NCBI RefSeq assembly: GCF_015693305.1
Contig: NZ_CP065140.1
Span: 124,001 to 188,000, forward strand
Length of the DNA stretch: 64,000 nt
Reading direction: 5' to 3'
Source: Sphingobium sp. Cam5-1
Lineage (GTDB): Bacteria; Pseudomonadota; Alphaproteobacteria; Sphingomonadales; Sphingomonadaceae
The translations under genes were made by a program, and so were the position numbers. Under the pieces are notes generated by a model, which was not told the DNA's origin, made no database searches, and was given only the letters and a program-made list of their open reading frames with translations. Below, one piece after another: positions 18,094 to 26,798 of this stretch (the first letter of the stretch is position 1; each line of letters starts with the position of its first letter).

Positions 18094-19605
18094 ATGGCGG
18101 GCGAACCACGTAGCGGCCTGGCGCATATGGGAGTAGAAGCCCGCACGCCAGGCTGGAGAATGATCCTTCTCGCCGCGCTCGTTGTCCTGCCGTCCTGGTT
18201 CCTCGCCATTTACGGGCAACCGGCGCTGGGCCGCGTGGCGGCGGCCTTGTTCTTTGTCCTGGGCGTGGTGATCTGCGGTGCACTGGGTGGACTGGGCGCA
18301 GCCCTCGCGGCGGCGACCGCCGCATTTCTGCTGTACAATTTCTATCTGGTCGAGCCAGTTTTCAGCTTCCGGATCTCGACCGGAAGGGACGTGATCCCAC
18401 TGCTGCTGTTTACCCTGTGCGCTGTCGTGGCCGGTGTCCTGGCAGCCCGGCTCAAGGACCGGGCGAACGCCGCAGACCACAGTAACCGGCAATTGCGCAG
18501 CTTGCTCGAAATCAGCCAATCGCTGCAATCGGCGCTCCGCGTCTCCGACATCGCCAAGGCGCTCGACGAGCACCTGTCCGGCGGCGCCGGCACGACAGCG
18601 ACGCTATTCCTCATCCGCGACGGATCTTTCGAAGAGGCCGAGCACGCGCGCGACGCCGACAGCCGGCTGCGGCTGGTCGGCGAGGCGAGGGAGACGCTGA
18701 GGAGTCCCCGCGAGACCGGTCCCTACACCCTATATCGACTGGACAGTACCGCAGGATTTGAAGGAGCCATTCTGTTCGAACATGGGTCCGCCCGGCGGCT
18801 CGACAGCGCCTTCATGTCCGCCCTTGCCAATCTGATTGCGCTGGCCGTTGAACGCGCCGCGCTCTCGGAGAGCAACAGCGAACGCCAGGCGCAGGCCCGA
18901 ACCGAGGAACTCAAGACGGCCTTGCTCTCGTCGGTCAGTCATGATTTCCGAACGCCCCTGACCGCGATCAGCGCGTCCGCGTCCAGCCTGATCGAGTTTC
19001 GCGAACAGCTTGAGCCTGCCGCGGCCGCCCGCCTGCTGCGCGGCATCGTCAGCGAATGCGATCGCCTCAACCGCTACACCTCCAATCTTCTGGAAATGAG
19101 CCGTCTCGAGGCGGGCCAGTCGCTCGCGCACAGGCAGACATTGAGCGTGGCGGATACGGTCAGCGCCATTGTCCAGAGAATGCGGCTCCGCGCCGGTCAG
19201 CGCCGGATCGAACGTCACTTGTGCGAGGAGGATCTGCTCGTGACGGTCGATGCGGCCATGTTCGAGCTCGTGCTCGTCAATGTGCTCGACAATGCGATCA
19301 CCTACAGCCAGGACGGGACGCGCATCCGCATTCATGTCCGCCGCGACAGCGACTATTGCGCCATTGCCGTGACCGATGAGGGGCACGGCATCCCGCAGGA
19401 AGACCTGCGCAAGATATTCACCCGTTTCTACCGGGTTTCCCGTCCCCGATCGTCGGCGCGCGGGAGCGGCCTTGGCCTTGCCATCGCGAAGGGTTTCGTA
19501 GAAGCGCTCGGCGGCCGGATCGGCGCAGCCTCGCCGGGCCTGGACGGCCGCGGCACAACGATCACCATCATGCTCCCCCTAGTCACAGAAGCCTCGTCCC
19601 CATGA
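18094..19605 (+). CDS. KdpD-like sensor kinase lacking the N-terminal Kdp domain
   Basis: A 503-residue sensor histidine kinase. Four membrane segments (about 22-110) form a DUF4118-type region (FYLVEPVFSFRIS), followed by a GAF-like segment, then the HisKA H-box VSHDFRTPLTAISASASSL, N-box LVNVLDNAITYS, and G boxes DEGHGI and GSGLGLAIAKG. This equals the C-terminal half of KdpD; the N-terminal KdpD and Usp domains (about 370 residues) are missing. Starts at TTG 18064 or ATG 18094 are possible; the latter is chosen. It overlaps the KdpE-like gene by ATGA. No kdpFABC K+ pump is in the window, so the target is unknown. Confidence 0.85.
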   Translation: MAGEPRSGLAHMGVEARTPGWRMILLAALVVLPSWFLAIYGQPALGRVAAALFFVLGVVICGALGGLGAALAAATAAFLLYNFYLVEPVFSFRISTGRDVIPLLLFTLCAVVAGVLAARLKDRANAADHSNRQLRSLLEISQSLQSALRVSDIAKALDEHLSGGAGTTATLFLIRDGSFEEAEHARDADSRLRLVGEARETLRSPRETGPYTLYRLDSTAGFEGAILFEHGSARRLDSAFMSALANLIALAVERAALSESNSERQAQARTEELKTALLSSVSHDFRTPLTAISASASSLIEFREQLEPAAAARLLRGIVSECDRLNRYTSNLLEMSRLEAGQSLAHRQTLSVADTVSAIVQRMRLRAGQRRIERHLCEEDLLVTVDAAMFELVLVNVLDNAITYSQDGTRIRIHVRRDSDYCAIAVTDEGHGIPQEDLRKIFTRFYRVSRPRSSARGSGLGLAIAKGFVEALGGRIGAASPGLDGRGTTITIMLPLVTEASSP

Positions 19606-20288
19606 CCGCCCTGCACATCCTCGTCGTCGACGACGAACCTTCGCTCATCGACGTGCTTCAGCCCGTTCTCGAAGCCGCCGGCTACCGCATCACCGCCGCG
19701 CCGGACGGACGCAGCGCCATGGCCGCTATCGAGGCTGTCGAGTTCGACCTCATATTGCTCGACCTGGGCTTGCCCGACATCGACGGCAAGTCGCTGCTTC
19801 AGCGCGTCCGCCTTGATCAGGAGGTTCCCATCATCGTAGTCTCGGCCCGCCATCAGGAGACCGAAAAGATCGCCGCCCTTGATGAGGGCGCCGACGATTA
19901 TGTGAACAAGCCTTTCGAGATCGGGGAATTGATGGCCCGCATCCGCGCGGCGGTTCGGCGCCATTCGCTATCCAGGGCGGACGCATCGACCTATTGCGCG
20001 GGCGGCCTGACGATCGACTTTCCGACACGCCGGGTGATGCTGTCAGGTGAGCCCGTCAAGCTGTCGCCCAAGGAATATGATCTGCTGCAGACCTTGGCGC
20101 GCAAGGCAGGACAGGTCGTCACCCACAAGCGGTTGCTGGCGGCAGGCTGGGGCGCCGAGACCACCGACACCCAATATCTGCGTGTCTATATCGGGCTTCT
20201 GCGCCAGAAGATCGAACAGGATCCTTCAGACCCCTGCCTTTTGCTGACCGAACCGGGCGTTGGGTATCGCTTGATCGCGGCCAGCTGA
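19602..20288 (+). CDS. KdpE-like OmpR-family response regulator
   Basis: A 228-residue two-domain regulator. The receiver has VDDEP at 10-14, phospho-Asp in LILLDLGLPD and KPF at about 105. The C-terminal winged helix shows LSPKEYDLLQTLARKAGQVVTHKRLL and YLRVYIGLLRQKIEQDP, very like KdpE. It is translationally coupled to the preceding kinase. It probably controls genes outside this window, as there is no K+ transport operon beside it. Confidence 0.88.
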   Translation: MTALHILVVDDEPSLIDVLQPVLEAAGYRITAAPDGRSAMAAIEAVEFDLILLDLGLPDIDGKSLLQRVRLDQEVPIIVVSARHQETEKIAALDEGADDYVNKPFEIGELMARIRAAVRRHSLSRADASTYCAGGLTIDFPTRRVMLSGEPVKLSPKEYDLLQTLARKAGQVVTHKRLLAAGWGAETTDTQYLRVYIGLLRQKIEQDPSDPCLLLTEPGVGYRLIAAS

Positions 20289-20325
20289 GCCGGGGAGCCC
20301 ATGGCAGGTGCGCCGTCCGATCCTG

Positions 20326-20574
20326 TCAGATGAGGACGGGCGTCGGTGGGAGAACCTCTGGCTTGCCGGCCTCGACAAGTTCATCGAGAAACGGATTGTC
20401 AGGCAGCCGCTGCCGCGCCATGCAGATCGCCTTGTCCACGAGCATCGCATAGAGTTGTTGCCGGACCCTGACGTCGGCGGTTTGACAATCGAGTTCAGCA
20501 AATCCTTCACGCAACTGATTTTCAACCAGTGTTTGGGCAGCGCGTACAGCGCGTGTTTCACGCCAGCTATTCAT
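20326..20574 (-). CDS. Small hypothetical protein
   Basis: An 82-residue frame, MNSWRETRAVRAAQTLVENQLREGF and later DKAICMARQRLPDNPFLDELVEAG, with protein-like composition and predicted helices. No family recognised and no strong ribosome site. It is convergent with the KdpE-like gene. An overlapping minus-strand frame (20226-20561) is less protein-like. It may be a real small gene. Confidence 0.4.
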   Translation of the reverse strand: MNSWRETRAVRAAQTLVENQLREGFAELDCQTADVRVRQQLYAMLVDKAICMARQRLPDNPFLDELVEAGKPEVLPPTPVLI

Positions 20575-20765
20575 GAAATGATTTTTCGCCCTTGCCAGGG
20601 TGTAGCGGACCGGAGTTTTTCCACATCTGTGCTCATTTCCTCGTCGGTCAGCCATTCCAGAAGAGTGGATAGCACAAACGTCCCGGGAGCGTTTTTATGC
20701 GATTTTTATTGTCGGGAAGGGATGGACTGTCTGGTTCAGAATGGATGAGACGCTTGGGCAGCCTC

Positions 20766-20800
20766 TTGATTGGCGCACAAACTGACGCTATATAGCGTCA
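20766..20800 (+). promoter_or_regulatory. Promoter with palindromic operator of the Xre/RES toxin-antitoxin operon
   Basis: TTGATT (20766-20771) and TATATA (20789-20794) are 17 bp apart. The -10 box is the centre of a perfect 18-bp palindrome TGACGCTATATAGCGTCA (20783-20800), and a further half-site TGCGTCA follows at 20808-20814. This is the layout expected for autorepression by the antitoxin, which starts 25 bp downstream. Confidence 0.7.
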
Positions 20801-20824
20801 TTATAGTTGCGTCAGGACGGTGAA

Positions 20825-21175
20825 ATGGGCCTGCTCGAATATGCCGATCACGGAATGTTTGCGCCGAGCAAGATCGCGGCGGCATTCCGCACAACAAGCG
20901 AAGAGGTCGCTCGTTCGGCCGGCTTGGGGCGCGACGCTGTCCAGCGCAAAGAACGCTTGCGCTCAGATAAGACTCAGCGCCGCTTGAGGGAGATGATCGA
21001 GGTGATTAGCAAGACCAGCCCTCGCTTCGGATCCCCGCTCATCGCTTACGCCTGGTACAGGTCTGAACCCTTGCCCGGATTTTCGGGGCAGACTGCCATG
21101 CAGCTTGTGCAGGATGGCAGGGCAAGCGAGGTGCTGGAATATGTCGACGCTGTCGATGCTGGCGTGTTCGCCTGA
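20825..21175 (+). CDS. Xre/MbcA/ParS-type antitoxin
   Basis: A 116-residue protein with an N-terminal helix-turn-helix region (FAPSKIAAAFRTTSEEVARSAGLGRDAVQRKERL) and a C-terminal DUF2384/MbcA-like toxin-binding domain (SGQTAMQLVQDGRASEVLEYVDAV). ATG 20825 is chosen because AGGACGG is well spaced before it; TTG 20807 would overlap the operator region. It lies 8 bp upstream of the RES gene, the standard antitoxin-first order. It should neutralise the toxin by direct binding and repress the operon. Confidence 0.85.
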   Translation: MGLLEYADHGMFAPSKIAAAFRTTSEEVARSAGLGRDAVQRKERLRSDKTQRRLREMIEVISKTSPRFGSPLIAYAWYRSEPLPGFSGQTAMQLVQDGRASEVLEYVDAVDAGVFA

Positions 21176-21183
21176 GTGTTTCC

Positions 21184-21684
21184 ATGCGCTACCAGGGCAA
21201 GCTCTACCGGGCGCTGAACCCGGTATATGCGCGCGAGCCACTGTCAGGCCGGGGCGCCGAGCTATATGGCGGCCGTTTCAATCCCAAGGGAACTCCCGCT
21301 CTCTACGGCGCAACCTCATTACAGACGGCCATTAGAGAAGCAAACCAGGTCGGCGATCTTCAACCGACGACGATTGTCTCCTATCATGCCGACCTCGAGA
21401 AGATCTTCGACGGGCGCGATCCCGCCGAACTCAGCAGATTTGGCATGAGCCCGGCCGGTCTATGCGATCCGACCTGGCGCGATCAAATGAAGAAGGCCGG
21501 AAAAGCCCAAAGCCAAATCTTCGCCGAAACCCTCATCGACGAGGGTTTCAATGGCTTGCTCGTGCGCAGCTTTGCTCGCGGGGCTACCGATGACGATATC
21601 AACCTCGTGCTTTGGAGGTGGGGCGACACCCCGCCCTCAAGAATCACGCTCATCGACGATGACGGACGTTTGGGCAAAAGCTGA
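21184..21684 (+). CDS. RES-domain toxin
   Basis: A 166-residue RES-family protein. The conserved residues that name the family are visible: R31 in LYGGRFNPKG, E52 in TAIREANQ and S129 in GLLVRSFARG, plus the tyrosine Y41. RES toxins act on NAD+ (hydrolysis or phosphorolysis) or ADP-ribosylate targets, and so arrest growth unless bound by their Xre antitoxin. Paired with the preceding antitoxin gene. On a plasmid-like replicon it would promote maintenance. All key residues are intact. Confidence 0.9.
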   Translation: MRYQGKLYRALNPVYAREPLSGRGAELYGGRFNPKGTPALYGATSLQTAIREANQVGDLQPTTIVSYHADLEKIFDGRDPAELSRFGMSPAGLCDPTWRDQMKKAGKAQSQIFAETLIDEGFNGLLVRSFARGATDDDINLVLWRWGDTPPSRITLIDDDGRLGKS

Positions 21685-21764
21685 ACTTTCGACCGAACGC
21701 GCCCTTGTCCGAGCTTTATCAGTGCGCCGCGCGCTCAGGCAACCGATCAAGGCGAAGGGTCGCA

Positions 21765-22823
21765 TCAGTCCGTCCTGACGATGGCGCGCGTGACATTGCC
21801 CATGAGCCGCATGCGCGCCGGGATCGGCAAGCGCGTGCTCGCGATCATCACCGCCACAGCATAACGATTTCCGTCGGGCGAGACGAGAATGCCGACATCA
21901 TTGTAGCCGGTCGCCAGATTGCCAAGTTCCTGGCCCGTCCCTGTCTTGTGCGCCAGCGTCCATCCCTTGCGAAGGCCCGAGCGCAATCGCTGCGGACCGG
22001 TTCTGCTGGCGCGCATCAGACCCAGGAGATGCCGGGTAGAGCGCCCGCTGAGCAACTTCCCCTGTTTCAACCGCATGAGACCAAATGTCACGCCATTGGC
22101 CGAAGCCCCGTCGTAGGGATCCGCCAGATAGCGCTTGAGCGCGCGGTTGCGCGCGGCAAAGGGCATCGCCGCGCGCGCTTTGAGAAAGCCCCATCCCCCT
22201 GCCCATTCGGGCCGCCACGTAAGCCCGGCCGTCTTTGCCTGCAGCTTGCGCTCGCCGGGGCCAAAGCCGACATCGTCCAGCCCCTTGCGCTTGAGCATCG
22301 CGCGGATCGCCTGAGGTCCGCCGACCTTCCAGAGCAGAACATCATTGCAACTGTTGGCGCTACGCGTCATCGCCAACTCCAGCAGCTTGCCGATCGTGGT
22401 CCGATAGCCCGCCTTGGTCACCAGGGAGCGAATGGGCTGGTGAAAGACAGTCAAATCGGACTTCTTCACCATCACAGGATCGGACAAGGACAATGTGCCA
22501 CGATCGACCGCATCCATGACGGCGATGGCAACCCATAATTTGCTGACGCTCTGCTGGGGCAGCATCCGCTCGGCGTTGAAGGAAACGGTCCAGCCCTCAT
22601 CCAGGTCGCGCACCGAAATGCCGACCTCTCCCTTGAACGATTGCCCCAGGCCTTCAACCGCGTTGAGAAGATCGGCGGGAGGCTGGGAGCGAGCCGCCTT
22701 CGTGGCATGTTTCACAGAAGCGGCATGGGCGGGAGCTGCAAGCAGGCCCGCCGGCGCGCAGCCGATGGACAACGACCATAGCAAGGAAGCCGCTAGAAAG
22801 CGGCGTGAACGGGCGACCGGCAA
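21765..22823 (-). CDS. Class A beta-lactamase-related serine hydrolase
   Basis: From TTG 22823 (AAAGGGG 6 nt upstream) the 352-residue protein has a signal peptide ending near AAPAHA (residue 34) and the class A motifs: S92-V-S-K95, S155-A-N157, a plausible general base E191 in ERKLQ (compare E-x-x-L-N) and K293-T-G-T. An in-frame ATG at 22907 would give a long charged N-terminus before the signal peptide. Between the E191 loop and the last sheet there are about 35 more residues than in TEM-like enzymes (around 200-240, Trp and Ala rich). It is likely a periplasmic serine beta-lactamase or a relative with altered substrates; activity cannot be judged from sequence. Confidence 0.8.
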   Translation of the reverse strand: MPVARSRRFLAASLLWSLSIGCAPAGLLAAPAHAASVKHATKAARSQPPADLLNAVEGLGQSFKGEVGISVRDLDEGWTVSFNAERMLPQQSVSKLWVAIAVMDAVDRGTLSLSDPVMVKKSDLTVFHQPIRSLVTKAGYRTTIGKLLELAMTRSANSCNDVLLWKVGGPQAIRAMLKRKGLDDVGFGPGERKLQAKTAGLTWRPEWAGGWGFLKARAAMPFAARNRALKRYLADPYDGASANGVTFGLMRLKQGKLLSGRSTRHLLGLMRASRTGPQRLRSGLRKGWTLAHKTGTGQELGNLATGYNDVGILVSPDGNRYAVAVMIASTRLPIPARMRLMGNVTRAIVRTD

Positions 22824-23041
22824 TGTGAACCCCTTTGCGGTACAGTGGAAGGAGCAAGGCCAGGAAAGCCGAACGGTTCGAACGGATCGCCGCCGATGAT
22901 GCTTCATCTGGCCGCAGCGACGCGGGAGACCTGATAAACCGGGACGCTGGCGTTTTTCAATGCCTTGGGGTAGGATATTTGCGACGAGGCCTGCGTCCGG
23001 TCATATCCGCCGAAATTCCATTCTTTGTTCAAGGATAGCTT

Positions 23042-23422
23042 ATGCACGCCATATTCTTCGCAGCCGCACCCCTGGCTTTTCTGGTAGCTGCCCCGGTCTC
23101 TGCCTCGAACCGCGGGCATAGCGCGCAAGAAGATCCAGCCGTCGGGCCCACACAATTCTCAGCTCGGCAAATTCATGCCTATGCCGCAGCCCTCCTGGAC
23201 ATTCAAAAGATGAGGCAAAGCCTGTCCGCCCAGGCCGCAAAGCTTGCACCTGAGCAGGCGGCGATCCTCAAGAACAAGGCGCAGTCCGAAATGATCGCCA
23301 TTGTGGAGCGGCATGGACTGGATCTGCCCGGCTTCAATGCGATCACGACAGAGGTCGAACGCCAACGGCGCCTCCGGCATGAGGTGAGGCAGCTCATGAT
23401 GGAACAACTTCTGTCCACCTGA
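23042..23422 (+). CDS. DUF4168-like secreted protein
   Basis: A 126-residue protein with a short signal peptide (MHAIFFAAAPLAFLVAAPVSA) and a helical body ending ...KAQSEMIAIVERHGLDLPGFNAITTEVERQRRLR. This matches the pattern of DUF4168 (helices followed by G-L-x-x-x-x-[FY]-N-x-I). AAGGA lies about 7 nt before ATG 23042. It is probably periplasmic; its function is unknown. Confidence 0.65.
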   Translation: MHAIFFAAAPLAFLVAAPVSASNRGHSAQEDPAVGPTQFSARQIHAYAAALLDIQKMRQSLSAQAAKLAPEQAAILKNKAQSEMIAIVERHGLDLPGFNAITTEVERQRRLRHEVRQLMMEQLLST

Positions 23423-23581
23423 TATGTGCGTCCGGCGTCTTGCCGCCAAGCAATCGGAAGGTTTCGATCGCTGCCGGCGAAACACAGGCCCTTTTCCAGC
23501 GATTTCCCGCGACCGGCTACTCGTCACCCGCTGGAAGGCCGTCAGAGGGCGAGCCGTTGCCTTTTATCCAAGGAGAAAGTC

Positions 23582-23959
23582 ATGAACCGCGCAGTCCTTC
23601 TCCTGGTTCTGGCGCTGGCGTTTCGGGCTACGCCCGGCAATGCCGCGCAGGGCACGAGAGACATACCGGCATTTTTCTCGGGCAACCAGTTGTTCGAGAT
23701 ATGTTCGAACCCCAATTACGGCCAATGCTCCATGTATGTGGCCGGCGTCATCGACGGCATTTTCTTTGCCGATGGGGAAGGTGGCCGACAATCGCTTTGC
23801 CGGGGCGAGATCACCAATCAGGCCGCGGCGGAACTGGTCCTGCACAGGCTGTCGGACGATGAAGCATTGCGGGCCTTATCGGCCGCAGCCGCTGTACGCG
23901 CGGCGATCGCCGACCGGTTGTCCTGTCAGGCCTCCCCTGCCCTTGCCGAACAGTCCTGA
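23582..23959 (+). CDS. Rap1a/Tai-like small secreted protein
   Basis: A 125-residue protein with a signal peptide (MNRAVLLLVLALAFRATPGNA) followed by NQLFEICSNPNYGQCSMYVAGVIDG, CRGEITNQAAAELVLHRL. The pattern L..[LI]C.......C..Y..G..DG...C resembles the Rap1a/Tai immunity-protein fold, in which paired cysteines stabilise a small helical periplasmic protein. Rap1a proteins neutralise T6SS amidases in Serratia, but many homologues stand alone and no T6SS effector is seen here, so an immunity role is not supported. AAGGAG precedes ATG 23582. Confidence 0.55.
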   Translation: MNRAVLLLVLALAFRATPGNAAQGTRDIPAFFSGNQLFEICSNPNYGQCSMYVAGVIDGIFFADGEGGRQSLCRGEITNQAAAELVLHRLSDDEALRALSAAAAVRAAIADRLSCQASPALAEQS

Positions 23960-24034
23960 GCGCAAGCGCTCGTCACCTGCAATTTCTGGAGAGAAACGGC
24001 ATTCACGCACAATCAACAAGAGGAGGAGCTGCAA

Positions 24035-24493
24035 ATGCGCTTTTTCATGTTGTCTGGACTGGCCATGCTGGCGGCCTGCAATCCTGATGACGTCAAGCCG
24101 TCCGTGGCGAACAATGCCGCGGGGAACGAAGAGCCTTCAGCCCAGGCTGCGCGCGAGCGGGCGGTTCCCGCTTTGCCCGCGGCAACGGCGCCTCCCACCA
24201 TCACCATGCCTGCGTTCGCGCCGCAATATCCAGCGTCGGTTATAACAGCGGTGAACAGCTCCGCTTCGGGACGAAACGTGCATGAAGTGACATTAGAAAC
24301 CCGGGATGACGCCTCGAGCATCATGGCGTTCTATCGGGACAAATTTATGGCCGGCGGCCTCAAGAAGACCTCGGATTTCCAGTCCGGCGGCACTGGCGTC
24401 CTGTCGGCGGCCGCCAAGGACAGAAAGGCCGCGATCGCGATAACGACGAGCGGTACGATGAATCGGGTGATCGTCACCTATTCCGGGGACTGA
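24035..24493 (+). CDS. Putative lipoprotein of unknown function
   Basis: A 152-residue protein whose N-terminus MRFFMLSGLAMLAACNPDD ends in a lipobox (L-A-A-C15), so it should be lipid-anchored. An Ala/Pro-rich linker (about 30-65) leads to a compact domain with VHEVTLETRDDASSIMAFYRDKFMAGGLKK and AAIAITTSGTMNRVIVTY, an alpha/beta pattern seen in many small periplasmic domains. GAGGAG lies upstream of ATG 24035. Function unknown. Confidence 0.65.
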   Translation: MRFFMLSGLAMLAACNPDDVKPSVANNAAGNEEPSAQAARERAVPALPAATAPPTITMPAFAPQYPASVITAVNSSASGRNVHEVTLETRDDASSIMAFYRDKFMAGGLKKTSDFQSGGTGVLSAAAKDRKAAIAITTSGTMNRVIVTYSGD

Positions 24494-24530
24494 CGAGAAG
24501 CCGGGCCGCAGACGGGGCCGCGCGGCCGCC

Positions 24531-26543
24531 TCATCCCGATGATGACTTACCCAGATATTCCGACAGCGGCGCCTTTGAGCCGTCAAACCGTGCATGGGCC
24601 GGGTTCATCGCCTCATAGACCACTGCATTTTCCAGCACGCGCTGTACATAATTTCTCGTCTCGAAGAGCGGGATCTGTTCGATCCATCGCAAGATGTCGG
24701 ATCCGGGCTTGCGGGGATCGCCATTGGCCCTGATCCAGCGGTTAACATTGCCCGGGCCCGCATTATACGCCGCCACGGCAAGCGGGTAGCTGCCTTTGAA
24801 ATAGCTCAGCATCCGCTGGAAATAGGACGAACCCAGAACGATATTGTAATCAGGCTCATCGAGTGAACTGGCCGCGTAGCGCATGCCCAGCTTCCCAGCC
24901 TGTTCACGGGCCGTACCAGGCATCAACTGCATGAGCCCCCGCGCCCCTGCGCGACTGACGATCTTCCGGTCGAACTGGCTCTCCTGGCGAGCGATGGCAT
25001 GTATCATGGTCCAGCTCTGCTTTGCCCGAGGGGGCACCGTGATGCGCGGGAAAGCGCTGCCCGCATAGCCCGAAAGACCATTCGAGGCCGCACGACGGCT
25101 GGCCATCACGCCCATGTCGGGCCGGCCGATTGTTTTCGCCAGTTCAACGGCAAGATAATAGTCCGCCGCACTATCTGCATCATTGGCGATGGCGCGGGCG
25201 AATTTGCTCTGATCCGCCCAATAGCCCATCTCTCCCAGCGCCTTGACGGCGCGTACCACTGATCGGTTCGCAAATGCGGTGCGCTGGGCGGTGGAGATCT
25301 TGATGGCATGGCCGGCCGCAGAAGGAGCCGGGATCGCTCGTCCCCGCCGTTCGAGGGCGAGCTGACCGTAAAACTGCCTCGGAAAGGCAGAGGCTTGCTC
25401 GAAAAAGCCGTTCGCGCGCGCGCTCTTGCCGGCCTGGAGCGCAGCGCGGCCGGCCCAATAAAAGCCCTTGGATCTGGTCTGGGGAGACTTGGCCGCCGCC
25501 GCATAGCGATGAAACATCCTCATCGCGTCCTTCGGCTTGCCGAGATTGTAAAAGGCGGTCATGCCCGCGAGCCAGGCAAGGCTGGTATAATCGTCACGCT
25601 CGCCAATCGGCCGGCCGCTGACATCTGTGCCGGTCATATAGGCGTCGTCGAGCTTGCTGGCGATCGCATAGGCGAAACTCCACTGGGCGTCCCTGGCAGC
25701 GCCTCGCGCGTGCGCCAGCAATGTCTCGTACCATTTCTCGGCGTTCCCAGGCCGACTGATCAGCACTGGCCGATTGGCGAGATATTGCCGCGCGGCGATC
25801 GCGTTGCCGCTGCCAAGCAACCAGTTCACCTTGTCGGCGATGTAACCGGCGTCCGCGACCCCCAGCCTTTCGGCTCGCTGCATGCGCGCGGCCGCATCTT
25901 TTCCCTTCCTGCGAAAAGCGATCCGCGCTTCGTAGACCGACCGCCGGGTCGCCGTGACATAGGCCAGCATGCGCTCTGCTCCCGCCAGGTCATTGCCCCA
26001 CAGCAGCATGTCAGCGCGCTGGTCGTGATCGGCCTTTGTCCAGCCGGATCCGAACAGCGACAAAAGCCGCGCTTCGTCATGAGGAGCAAGCGCGCCTCCC
26101 ACCCAGGCGCTCCGCGCCGCGATCCTGGCGTCATTCCTTCGCCCCGCGCGCATGAGCGCCATGGCATGGCGGGCATGGCCGGTCGCCGTGCGCGCAGGAT
26201 ATCGGGAGAAGAATGCGATGACCTGCTCTGGATCGTCTCTGTCAGGATCGATGCCGGCTTCCGCCAACCGGCGCATCCGGCTTTCGTCGGGCCAACCCGG
26301 ATTGGCCATGATGAAACGCGCATAGGCGGCAAACCCCAGGTCGTTGTTGCGTTGAAGCGCGCGCCACTGATCGATCGTGGCGACGATTGCGGCATCTCGC
26401 GCCACGCCGATGCGCCCCTGCGCCTGGCGCCAGGGGCTCGGTTGCTGGGACGATGCGGCGGGCGTCTTGGCAGCAAGTGCCGCCATTTCGCGGTCCGCGC
26501 TGGCGGTAAGGGCCAGGAGCAAAAAGGGGAGCGTGACAGCCAT
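24531..26543 (-). CDS. slt: Soluble lytic murein transglycosylase
   Basis: From ATG 26543 the 670-residue protein starts MAVTLPFLLLALTASA (signal peptide), continues with a long superhelical TPR-like region, and ends with an SLT domain: ARQESQFDRKIVSRAGARGLMQLMPGTA (catalytic Glu in QES), then YNIVLGSSYFQRML, PLAVAAYNAGPGNVNRWI and ETRNYVQRVLENAVVY. It cleaves peptidoglycan glycan strands to 1,6-anhydro products in the periplasm. An in-frame extension to 26615 has no signal-like character. It is convergent with the lipoprotein gene at 24035-24493 and divergent from rlpA. Confidence 0.9.
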   Translation of the reverse strand: MAVTLPFLLLALTASADREMAALAAKTPAASSQQPSPWRQAQGRIGVARDAAIVATIDQWRALQRNNDLGFAAYARFIMANPGWPDESRMRRLAEAGIDPDRDDPEQVIAFFSRYPARTATGHARHAMALMRAGRRNDARIAARSAWVGGALAPHDEARLLSLFGSGWTKADHDQRADMLLWGNDLAGAERMLAYVTATRRSVYEARIAFRRKGKDAAARMQRAERLGVADAGYIADKVNWLLGSGNAIAARQYLANRPVLISRPGNAEKWYETLLAHARGAARDAQWSFAYAIASKLDDAYMTGTDVSGRPIGERDDYTSLAWLAGMTAFYNLGKPKDAMRMFHRYAAAAKSPQTRSKGFYWAGRAALQAGKSARANGFFEQASAFPRQFYGQLALERRGRAIPAPSAAGHAIKISTAQRTAFANRSVVRAVKALGEMGYWADQSKFARAIANDADSAADYYLAVELAKTIGRPDMGVMASRRAASNGLSGYAGSAFPRITVPPRAKQSWTMIHAIARQESQFDRKIVSRAGARGLMQLMPGTAREQAGKLGMRYAASSLDEPDYNIVLGSSYFQRMLSYFKGSYPLAVAAYNAGPGNVNRWIRANGDPRKPGSDILRWIEQIPLFETRNYVQRVLENAVVYEAMNPAHARFDGSKAPLSEYLGKSSSG

Positions 26544-26618
26544 GACGGGATCTTCGAGGGCAGGTTGTCTGAGGAATGGGGCAGGTGACAGGTACGATAT
26601 CCTCGCCATCCGCATAGC

Positions 26619-26641
26619 GTTACTATAGCTTTCCTATGCGC
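26619..26641. repeat. 23-bp repeat, copy 1
   Basis: A 23-bp stretch starting GTTACTATAG and ending TTTCCTATGCGC recurs at 27932-27954 with one mismatch. This copy is 76 bp upstream of the minus-strand slt start and also between CGCATAG (26611-26617) and CTATGCG (26634-26640). It could be a shared regulatory element or promoter; its nature is unknown. Confidence 0.5.
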
Positions 26642-26798
26642 GCGGAAGGATCCGCGTCGCTCGAGGACCGATTGCCGTTCAACCAGACAAATATTCCATC
26701 AATGGGCCTGGCCGTGGCGGGTCACATCGCACGACGAATGCCCGCAAAGACATGGAAGGCGGGTTTTCCTGCCGCGGGGGTCAGGCTAAAGCCGACGC

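Noticed and set aside
23582-23959. Calling the Rap1a-like protein a T6SS immunity protein
   Set aside because: No amidase effector or T6SS gene is in the window; only the fold pattern is supported.
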